In this document: positions 1 through 5,471 of the stretch, in pieces | How the letters are laid out: each line of letters starts with the position of its first letter | How positions within the stretch are numbered: the stretch's first letter is position 1 | Assembly (NCBI GenBank): GCA_945872805.1 | Contig: CAMCBE010000125.1 | Coordinates: forward strand, 1 to 6,274 | Reading direction: 5' to 3' | DNA length: 6,274 nt | Origin: Chitinophaga pinensis | Lineage (GTDB): Bacteria; Bacteroidota; Bacteroidia; Chitinophagales; Chitinophagaceae | Notes under the pieces: model-generated | Databases searched by the model: none | What the model was told of the DNA's origin: nothing | The model's input: only the letters and a program-made list of their open reading frames with translations | Program-made: the position numbers and the translations under genes

Positions 1-919
1 GTAAATCAGATAACCCATAGTTGCTGTAGTCTTCTTTTGTTAACATCAACAATGGCTTCTGCATTTCAGTAGCCAAGCTGCTTACAGCATTGCGTATCAA
101 TTTTTCACTCCACTCAATTTCTCCTGTAAGCCAAGGTGATTTTATTCTAGTTAACTGTTCTGCAGAGGCATCATCAATAAAGAATCTACAGTTGTCGTGT
201 TCTTGTAAGAATGAAGCTGGAACAGAATCGCTTACATGTCCTTCTACGGAACGTTTTACGATGGCCCCTTTGGATGGACCAAAAGCCAATAGAACAATAC
301 GCTTTGATTTTAAAATGGTACTAATACCTAAAGTCAATGATAACCTTGGCACTTGCGATACATTGTCAAATTCATATGCATTCGCAAGACGAGTATTGTT
401 GTCTAATGCAGCCATCCGTGTTATAGAGGTAATGCTCGCGCCGGGCTCGTTAAATCCAATATGCCCATTCAAGCCAATCCCCAATACTTGTAAATCAATA
501 CCACCGCTTTGATTAATTTTTTGTTCAAATTCCAAGGCATACTCACGCACTTTTGATTTTTCAATCGTGCCATCCGGGATATTTATATTTTTTGGATCGA
601 TGTCTACATGCGAAAAGAGTTGCTCGCTCATGAACCGATGATAACTTTGTTTTGCATCAGGCTTCATCGGAAAGTATTCGTCGAGGTTGAACGTGACTAC
701 ATTTTTAAAGCTCAAGCCTTCCTCTTTATGCATTCTCACAAGCTCTTTATATAAGGCCTTAGGCGTTGATCCAGTAGCTAATCCGAGTACGCAGGTTTCT
801 TTTTTTGAAGCTTTCTCACGGATCAGTGCTGCTATCTCATCAGCCACTGCCTTTGAACCTGATTTGGCATCTATGTATATGTTTACAGGAATTTTTTCAA
901 AGGAATCAATTGTTGTCAT
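1..919 (-). CDS. nagB: Glucosamine-6-phosphate deaminase, N-terminal part, probably of a NagB/PIG-L fusion (3' end outside window)
   Basis: Converts glucosamine 6-phosphate to fructose 6-phosphate and ammonia in the cytoplasm, feeding amino sugars into glycolysis. Translating from the ATG at 917-919 gives 306 residues with no stop before the left edge. Visible NagB/SIS-type sugar isomerase motifs are the phosphate loop LATGSTP (47-53), NLDEY (78-82, with the general-base Asp80), GIGLNGHIGFNEP (147-159, with His153 and Glu158) and VPRLSLTLGISTI (190-202). A stand-alone NagB ends near residue 240-270. This frame continues through SPWLTG (261-266), KPLLMLT (288-294) and EDYSNYGLSDL (296-306). 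That is the linker I know from Bacteroidota proteins of roughly 640-660 residues that carry a second PIG-L/LmbE-type deacetylase domain, so the fusion is inferred; the second domain is not in the window. No Shine-Dalgarno sequence precedes the ATG, which is common in this phylum. The position equivalent to E. coli Asp141 is Asn151, as in Bacillus-type NagB proteins. Confidence 0.93.
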   Translation of the reverse strand, partial: MTTIDSFEKIPVNIYIDAKSGSKAVADEIAALIREKASKKETCVLGLATGSTPKALYKELVRMHKEEGLSFKNVVTFNLDEYFPMKPDAKQSYHRFMSEQLFSHVDIDPKNINIPDGTIEKSKVREYALEFEQKINQSGGIDLQVLGIGLNGHIGFNEPGASITSITRMAALDNNTRLANAYEFDNVSQVPRLSLTLGISTILKSKRIVLLAFGPSKGAIVKRSVEGHVSDSVPASFLQEHDNCRFFIDDASAEQLTRIKSPWLTGEIEWSEKLIRNAVSSLATEMQKPLLMLTKEDYSNYGLSDL

Positions 920-970
920 ATGCTATAGTTATGTTGGTGTGCTAAGGTAGTTATTTTTTGAAAATGTTAT

Positions 971-1060
971 ATAGGCAATAGGCAAATAGGCAATAGTGAA
1001 GAGTGAATACTAAAAAGGCACAAAGTGTAAATAGGTAATAGGCAAATAGGCAATAGGCAA
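971..1060. repeat. Two blocks of ATAGGCA heptad repeats
   Basis: Two short tandem arrays share the same 7-8-7-7 spacing. Block 1 (971-999) reads ATAGGCA, ATAGGCAA, ATAGGCA, ATAGTGA. Block 2 (1031-1059) reads ATAGGTA, ATAGGCAA, ATAGGCA, ATAGGCA. Positions 971-996 and 1031-1056 match at 25 of 26 bases. Each block is followed by an identical 11-mer, AAGAGTGAATA (999-1009 and 1067-1077), so a unit of about 60-68 bp appears to have been duplicated and then to have diverged. The array lies in the 184-bp gap between two minus-strand genes, upstream of nagB and downstream of the cyclotransferase. No reading frame, strong hairpin or mobile-element end is visible. It resembles intergenic short tandem repeats with no known function. 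Confidence 0.85.
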
Positions 1061-1076
1061 GGAGTCAAGAGTGAAT

Positions 1077-1103
1077 AGCGTTCAGCGCCAAGCGTTCAGC
1101 GCC
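1077..1103. repeat. 13-bp direct repeat abutting the cyclotransferase stop codon
   Basis: AGCGTTCAGCGCC occurs at 1077-1089 and again at 1091-1103, giving a period of 14 bp. The second copy ends exactly where the stop codon (TGA on the minus strand, 1104-1106) of the neighbouring gene begins. It is GC-rich against AT-rich surroundings. Only weak, three-base internal pairing is possible, so it does not look like an intrinsic terminator. It directly continues the ATAGGCA repeat region and may belong to the same repeat-rich patch. Confidence 0.8.
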
Positions 1104-1949
1104 TCAATTAATCCTAATCTCAAACACCTCAGGCCAGAGCTTTCCGGTGATGTATAGTTTCTTTTCTTTTGGGTCGTAAGCAATGCCATTTAATACTGCG
1201 CCAGATTCGACTGCGATGGTGCCTTCTTTTTTTAAATAGGATAGATCTTTTTTGCTGTTTCTTTCTAAGAAATCCTGAAAATTCAACCGGCCCACAACAT
1301 GACCACTAGATGGATCAATTTTTAAGATGTAATCATACTGCCAACGATTTGCATAAATAAACCCATCAATCATTTCCAATTCATTGAGGTTATTTACAGC
1401 GCCTAAATTATCGGATACACTTAATACTTTTCTAAGCTTTAGGGTGCCTGGATCAACGAAGTATAATTTTTCAGAGCCTTCACTGATAATGAGTTGGGTG
1501 GAATCGTGGGTAATTCCCCATCCTTCACCCGTCCATGGTAGGTTTCCAATAGGCTTTAGGTCACTAGCACGGTATAGAAAAACAAGGTGATTTTGCCAGC
1601 TGAGTTGATAAACAGTGTCGTTAAAGATGGTAACGCCTTCAGCAAAAACATCATTCTGATTATTAACTCGAAGTGTCACTGTACCCGTTTTGATATCTAT
1701 GTAATGCAAGCTAGACCGCTTGAGTAAGCCAGTGCTTTCGATGAATTTGCCATCATGAATTTCAAAGCCTTGTGTAAACGCTGCGGTGTCATGGGGATAG
1801 GAATTGACTACACTAAATCCAACCGATGCAGGTTCTTGGATACCCTCTTGGGTTTGGTTTGACGATGCATCTGTCTGTTGGGAACTTTCCGCACAGCCGT
1901 ACAATAATAGTAGGGCTGCGATCGTTATTGAATTTCGAAGTGTGTTCAT
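1104..1949 (-). CDS. Glutaminyl-peptide cyclotransferase, lipoprotein (plant/bacterial beta-propeller type)
   Basis: Cyclises N-terminal glutamine of proteins or peptides to pyroglutamate, releasing ammonia. The 281-residue protein matches the glutamine cyclotransferase family typified by the papaya enzyme. Conserved blocks in order are HDTAAFTQG (53-61), ESTGL (71-75), FAEGVT (102-107), GEGWGITHD (141-149), LNELE (188-192), YANRW (199-203), LNGIAYD (253-259) and TGKLWPEVFEI (268-278). They are spread over the length as expected for a five-bladed propeller. The N-terminus (1-19) is a lipoprotein signal ending in LYGC, so Cys19 should be lipidated after signal peptidase II cleavage. A Ser/Gln/Thr-rich linker (20-44) follows. 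Residues right after Cys19 (AESSQ) hold only one acidic residue, so no clear surface-export signal is present and a periplasm-facing lipoprotein is the better guess. The start is the ATG at 1947-1949, well placed for the signal peptide. The gene is divergent from the secreted protease at 2182. Confidence 0.93.
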   Translation of the reverse strand: MNTLRNSITIAALLLLYGCAESSQQTDASSNQTQEGIQEPASVGFSVVNSYPHDTAAFTQGFEIHDGKFIESTGLLKRSSLHYIDIKTGTVTLRVNNQNDVFAEGVTIFNDTVYQLSWQNHLVFLYRASDLKPIGNLPWTGEGWGITHDSTQLIISEGSEKLYFVDPGTLKLRKVLSVSDNLGAVNNLNELEMIDGFIYANRWQYDYILKIDPSSGHVVGRLNFQDFLERNSKKDLSYLKKEGTIAVESGAVLNGIAYDPKEKKLYITGKLWPEVFEIRIN

Positions 1950-2181
1950 GGGTCAAATTTCCTGATTAAATTCTAATCTAGCCGATTGAAATGAAAAAAA
2001 ACAGCGAAAATTCCATAAAACTTCGAAATCGCTTATAAATTGAGGCTAATCCACTTGCATTTAATTGGAATATAGTTAATATTTACATGTTGATCTTTTC
2101 AATACCTAGCATTAAAACAGCTTGGTGGAGATGATTTAAATCCAACCCTCTTATCGAAAGCCTCACTACAATAAAGTAGCT
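1950..2181. other. Divergent intergenic region, presumed promoters for both flanking genes
   Basis: This 232-bp AT-rich gap separates the start codons of the cyclotransferase (leftward) and the M43 protease (rightward), so it must hold the promoter of each. I looked for the Bacteroidota pattern (TTTG near -33, TAnnTTTG near -7). On the minus strand TAGATTAG (1973-1980) is a partial -7 match, but no TTG lies at the right distance upstream. On the plus strand I found no convincing pair. Neither start has a clear Shine-Dalgarno sequence; the protease ATG is preceded by the A-rich stretch ATAAAG. No RNA gene, inverted repeat or operator is evident. Confidence 0.4.
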
Positions 2182-3378
2182 ATGAGGATTTTCATCATTA
2201 ACATGCTTTTTTTATGTTGCGCTGTAACACTACAGGCACAGCGTATGTGTGCATCTGCCACCAGTCGCTTGTCTGCTCCTGTTCCAGTAGCCTCTCAGAG
2301 CAATGGCATGCCTGATGAAAAGACAATAACCATTCCGGTTGTTGTGCATGTGGTTTACAACCTCGCCTCTGAAAATATCTCAGATGCTCAAGTAATCTCT
2401 CAGATAAATGCACTTAATGCCGACTTGTCTAAATTAAACTCAGATTTTAATAAGATCCCATCTGTTTTTGCCAAGCTCGCAGCCAATACGAATATTCGTT
2501 TTGAGTTGGCTAAAAGCAATCCAATGGGACAAGCCACTACGGGCATTGTTCGAAAGAAAACGGTGCAGCTGATGTGGAAGGACGATAACAAAGTGAAATA
2601 CACAGCCAACGATGGGAGTGGTGCTTGGGATGCTGAATCATATTTGAATATTTGGGTATGCAATACCGTTTCTGGCTTAACCGCATATTCTAGTTTCCCA
2701 GGGTCAGAGATGGCTGAAGATGGTATAGTGATTCGATACGACGCTTTTGGTACTACAGGACAAATAGTCGCTCCATTCAATAAAGGAAGAACCCTGACAC
2801 ACGAAGTAGGTCACTGGCTTGGATTGAAGCATTTATGGGGTGATCAGCCTTGTGGAGATGATGGTATCGAGGATACACCTCAACAATCTGCAGCTAATTC
2901 AGGCGATCCAGTTTTTCCAAAACTTTCTGACTGCTCTTCCAATAATGATGGTGACATGTTTATGAACTTCATGGATTTTACCAATGATGCCAGCATGGGT
3001 ATGTTTACAGTTGGACAAAAAAAATTCATGCGTAGTCTCTTCTCAGAAGGCGGTTCAAGAAATAGTCTCCTCAAATCAAAAGGGTTAAATGCCGCATGGA
3101 ATAACTTCGAACCGGAAGTCATGCCTGTCAATACACGCAATTTAGCGGTCTATCCTAATCCAGTGCATGCATCAAACTTAACGCTGTTGGTAAACACGCC
3201 TATGGGGACTAATGGACAGAATTTCGCTATAATATCTACCAATGGACAAATCGTTAAGACTGGACATATTCTTGAAATGCAACAGCAAATAAACGTACAA
3301 TCGCTCGCTCCGGGTATGTATCAAATCAGGTTGACTGATGTAGGGACTTCTAGCTACACTAATTTTATTAAGAACTAG
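2182..3378 (+). CDS. Secreted M43 (pappalysin-family) zinc metalloprotease with type IX secretion sorting domain
   Basis: An extracellular zinc endopeptidase of 398 residues. Residues 1-19 are a Sec signal peptide (hydrophobic core IINMLFLCCAV), probably cleaved after LQA so that the exported protein begins with Gln20. A pro-region of about 25-45 residues seems to follow; Cys23, in the sequence QRMCAS, could act as a latency cysteine. The catalytic domain (about 50-300) starts with IPVVVHVVYN and carries the extended zinc motif HEVGHWLGLKH (207-217), with zinc ligands His207, His211 and His217 and general base Glu208. The Met-turn is in MNFMDF (261-266, Met264). Cys224 and Cys251 lie between these motifs and could form a disulfide. 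The C-terminus (about 320-398) is a type A sorting domain: LAVYPNPV (321-328), then LAPGMYQIRL (375-384), ending FIKN. This domain directs passage through the outer membrane by the type IX system and is normally cleaved off. The substrate cannot be told from sequence. The ATG start gives a good signal peptide. Confidence 0.93.
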   Translation: MRIFIINMLFLCCAVTLQAQRMCASATSRLSAPVPVASQSNGMPDEKTITIPVVVHVVYNLASENISDAQVISQINALNADLSKLNSDFNKIPSVFAKLAANTNIRFELAKSNPMGQATTGIVRKKTVQLMWKDDNKVKYTANDGSGAWDAESYLNIWVCNTVSGLTAYSSFPGSEMAEDGIVIRYDAFGTTGQIVAPFNKGRTLTHEVGHWLGLKHLWGDQPCGDDGIEDTPQQSAANSGDPVFPKLSDCSSNNDGDMFMNFMDFTNDASMGMFTVGQKKFMRSLFSEGGSRNSLLKSKGLNAAWNNFEPEVMPVNTRNLAVYPNPVHASNLTLLVNTPMGTNGQNFAIISTNGQIVKTGHILEMQQQINVQSLAPGMYQIRLTDVGTSSYTNFIKN

Positions 3379-3440
3379 TAGGTTATTCTTTTATCGCTTT
3401 TCACTTCTTTTTTCATCTTAACTTCGTTCAAAATCTATAC

Positions 3441-4163
3441 TTGAAAGAAGAAATATTGTGGAACGATGACTATGCCACGGGGAAGGTTATTTTGATTGAT
3501 AAGCCGTTAACTTGGACATCGTTTGATGTAGTGAAGAAGATTAGAGGCGCTGTGCGGGTTACTAAAGTGGGGCATGCCGGTACATTAGATCCCCTTGCTA
3601 CAGGATTACTTATCGTTTGTACAGGCAAATTTACTAAGCAAATCAATACCTATCAGGCTGCTGAAAAAGAATATGAAGGAAGTTTTATATTAGGATCAAT
3701 AACAGATAGTTATGACCTTGAAACTGAACCAAAACTTCATGTAGATATAGCATATTTAACGCATGAAGTAGTTCATCAGGCTACCACAAAATTTGTGGGA
3801 GAAATTATGCAAGTTCCTCCAATATATTCAGCCATCAAGAAAGAAGGAACGCCCGCGTATGTGTTGGCCCGAAAAGGGAGGGAAGTAAAAATGGAGGCAA
3901 GGCCAATCACGATCAAAAGCTTCGAGATAACTTCCATAGACCTCCCTACTATTAATTTTAGGGTAGTCTGCTCAACAGGTACCTATATCCGTAGTTTGGC
4001 GTTCGACTTCGGTAATGAACTAGGATGTGGGGCATACCTTTCATCGTTAAGACGAACTCGAATTGGTGAATTTGGCGTTGATCAGGCGATGGATATGGAA
4101 CAGTTTATGAAAGAGCTTGATCTTATTCGGCCTATACGAAATGATAAAATTGAAAAAGGCTAG
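3441..4163 (+). CDS. truB: tRNA pseudouridine(55) synthase TruB, short form with a TTG start
   Basis: Isomerises uridine 55 in the T-loop of tRNAs to pseudouridine. The 240-residue product carries all TruB family motifs: IDKPLTWTSFDVV (19-31), GHAGTLDPLATGLL (44-57) with catalytic Asp50, KEYEG (76-80) with the conserved Tyr78, QVPPIYSAIKK (124-134), RPI (154-156), CSTGTYIRSLAFD (177-189) with Arg184, and YLSSLRRTRIGEF (199-211). E. coli TruB is 314 residues and has a C-terminal PUA domain; this one stops soon after the catalytic domain, which is usual for Bacteroidota. The start is TTG at 3441: the frame is open upstream to a stop at 3369-3371, but that stretch holds no ATG or GTG. The next TTG, at 3456, would leave a shorter N-terminus ahead of the first motif. 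No Shine-Dalgarno sequence is visible. It lies 62 bp after the protease gene, in a T-rich spacer, and 70 bp before ribBA. Confidence 0.95.
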   Translation: MKEEILWNDDYATGKVILIDKPLTWTSFDVVKKIRGAVRVTKVGHAGTLDPLATGLLIVCTGKFTKQINTYQAAEKEYEGSFILGSITDSYDLETEPKLHVDIAYLTHEVVHQATTKFVGEIMQVPPIYSAIKKEGTPAYVLARKGREVKMEARPITIKSFEITSIDLPTINFRVVCSTGTYIRSLAFDFGNELGCGAYLSSLRRTRIGEFGVDQAMDMEQFMKELDLIRPIRNDKIEKG

Positions 4164-4174
4164 TGCGCTTTTTC
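4152..4174 (+). terminator. Possible weak terminator hairpin overlapping the truB stop codon
   Basis: GAAAAAG (4152-4158) pairs with CTTTTTC (4168-4174). Inside this stem, two more G-C pairs with a one-base bulge close the loop around TAGT, which contains the truB stop. The layout, with a small GC core flanked by A and T tracts, resembles a weak or bidirectional intrinsic terminator. The GC core is very small and no long T run follows, only TGTTTTG. It might attenuate read-through into ribBA or do nothing. Confidence 0.28.
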
Positions 4175-4233
4175 GCTGTTTTGCCGGCTGCTTTTAAGAA
4201 CAACTAGAATATCCCTGGAGCAGTTGAAAGGGA

Positions 4234-5460
4234 ATGAGTAATTTGCATAAAAATTTCAATATGCTGGATAGTATAGTAAGTGCTATTGATGACCTGAAGA
4301 TTGGAAAGATGATCATCGTGGTGGATGATGAAGATCGTGAAAATGAAGGCGATTTAATAGCAGCAGCCCGAAATGTGACACCCGAAGTAATCAATTTCAT
4401 GAGTAAGTTTGGTCGAGGGCTCATTTGTGCTGCTTTAGAAGAGGAGCGTTGCGATGAACTTGGTTTAGAACTCATGGTGAATAACAATACCGCCTTACAT
4501 GAAACGGCTTTCACCGTTTCAGTTGATCTTCTAGGGCATGGCTGCACCACCGGAATTTCAGCTCAAGACCGAGCTAAAACAATTCAATCCTTTATCGATC
4601 TGAATACAAAGCCCGCCGATTTGGGTAAGCCAGGGCATATTTTTCCACTGAGGGCTAAAAAAGGTGGGGTGTTAAGGCGTTCTGGACATACTGAAGCGGT
4701 GGTTGATTTGGCGCGTTTAGCTGGATTTGAACCTGCCGGTGCATTAGTAGAGATTATGAATGACGATGGTACCATGGCGCGTCTTCCAGAATTGTTGGTC
4801 TTGGCAAAGGAATGGAATTTGAAAATCATTTCCATCAAAGACCTCATTGAATATAGACTGAAGGAAGATTCATTGGTGGAGCAACTTGTTTCCGTAAACA
4901 TGCCAACGGTATATGGGAATTTTGCATTGAAGATTTTTAAGGAGCGAAATAATCCATTGAGTCAAGAGCATATGGCTCTTATTAAAGGAACTTGGGAAAA
5001 GGATGAACCCGTAATGGTGCGTGTCCACTCTTCCTGTTTTACTGGTGACATCCTTGGCTCACTCCGTTGTGATTGTGGTGAACAACTTCATGTTGCCATG
5101 CAAATGGTTGAGAAAGAAGGGAAAGGGGTTGTTCTATACATGAACCAAGAGGGGCGTGGGATTGGTTTAATCAATAAACTAAAGGCGTATAAATTGCAAG
5201 AACAAGGGATGGATACCGTGGAGGCGAATATTCACTTAGGGTTTCAGGCCGATCAACGCGATTACGGTCTGGGTGCTCAAATACTAGGCAAATTGGGTAT
5301 ATCAAAAATTAAATTGATTAGCAATAATCCTAAAAAAAGAGCCGGCTTACGTGGATACGGGCTTGAAATTGTAGATACCGTGCCAATTAAAATTGCATCA
5401 AATCCGCATAACGAAGATTACTTAAATACAAAACGGGATAAATTAGGACACGAAATTTAG
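4234..5460 (+). CDS. ribBA: Bifunctional 3,4-dihydroxy-2-butanone 4-phosphate synthase / GTP cyclohydrolase II
   Basis: Supplies both precursors of riboflavin: the N-terminal half makes dihydroxybutanone phosphate from ribulose 5-phosphate, and the C-terminal half opens GTP to the pyrimidine precursor. At 408 residues it is full length for a fusion. The RibB half (about 10-208) shows DDEDRENEGD (31-40), HETAFTVSVD (89-98), TGISAQDRAKTI (106-117), PGHIFPLRAKKGG (133-145), SGHTEA (150-155, His152) and NDDGTMAR (176-183). The RibA half (about 212-408) shows VHSSCFTGDILGS (264-276), then LRCDCGEQL (277-285) with zinc ligands Cys268, Cys279 and Cys281, NQEGRGIGL (304-312), RDYGLGAQIL (342-351) and NNPKKRAGLRGYGLEIV (364-380). 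Both active sites look intact. The ATG at 4234 is preceded by GAAAGGGA (4226-4233), which is purine-rich but almost touches the start. An in-frame ATG at 4261 (Met10) matches the usual family start better and is an alternative. No FMN riboswitch fits the short leader. Confidence 0.96.
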   Translation: MSNLHKNFNMLDSIVSAIDDLKIGKMIIVVDDEDRENEGDLIAAARNVTPEVINFMSKFGRGLICAALEEERCDELGLELMVNNNTALHETAFTVSVDLLGHGCTTGISAQDRAKTIQSFIDLNTKPADLGKPGHIFPLRAKKGGVLRRSGHTEAVVDLARLAGFEPAGALVEIMNDDGTMARLPELLVLAKEWNLKIISIKDLIEYRLKEDSLVEQLVSVNMPTVYGNFALKIFKERNNPLSQEHMALIKGTWEKDEPVMVRVHSSCFTGDILGSLRCDCGEQLHVAMQMVEKEGKGVVLYMNQEGRGIGLINKLKAYKLQEQGMDTVEANIHLGFQADQRDYGLGAQILGKLGISKIKLISNNPKKRAGLRGYGLEIVDTVPIKIASNPHNEDYLNTKRDKLGHEI

Positions 5461-5471
5461 TAATTGGTCCA

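Noticed and set aside
942..949. TACCTTAG (minus strand) as a -7 promoter element for nagB.
   Set aside because: It is one base off the consensus, but the nearest TTG upstream lies 26 bp away inside the repeats, beyond the usual 19-21 bp spacing.
90..950. Open plus-strand frames at 90-512 and 687-950.
   Set aside because: They lie antisense to the clear nagB reading frame, show no recognisable domain and have shadow-like composition.
971..1103. CRISPR array or transposon remnant in the repeat region.
   Set aside because: The repeats are 7-13 bp with no unique spacers of regular length, and there are no terminal inverted repeats, target duplications or transposase fragments.
2198..3140. Minus-strand open frames within the metalloprotease gene.
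   Set aside because: They are antisense shadows of a strongly supported coding sequence with intact catalytic and sorting motifs.
4164..4233. FMN riboswitch upstream of ribBA.
   Set aside because: The spacer is only 70 bp and shows none of the conserved multi-stem sequence of that aptamer, which is longer than the space available.
4194..4901. Minus-strand open frames within ribBA.
   Set aside because: They are Ser/Lys-rich shadows of the conserved ribBA frame with no recognisable domain.
5446..5470. Hairpin GGAC...GTCC with an inner AATT/AATT stem across the ribBA stop codon as a bidirectional terminator.
   Set aside because: The stems are four base pairs each, separated by an unpaired asymmetric loop, and no T tract follows on either strand.
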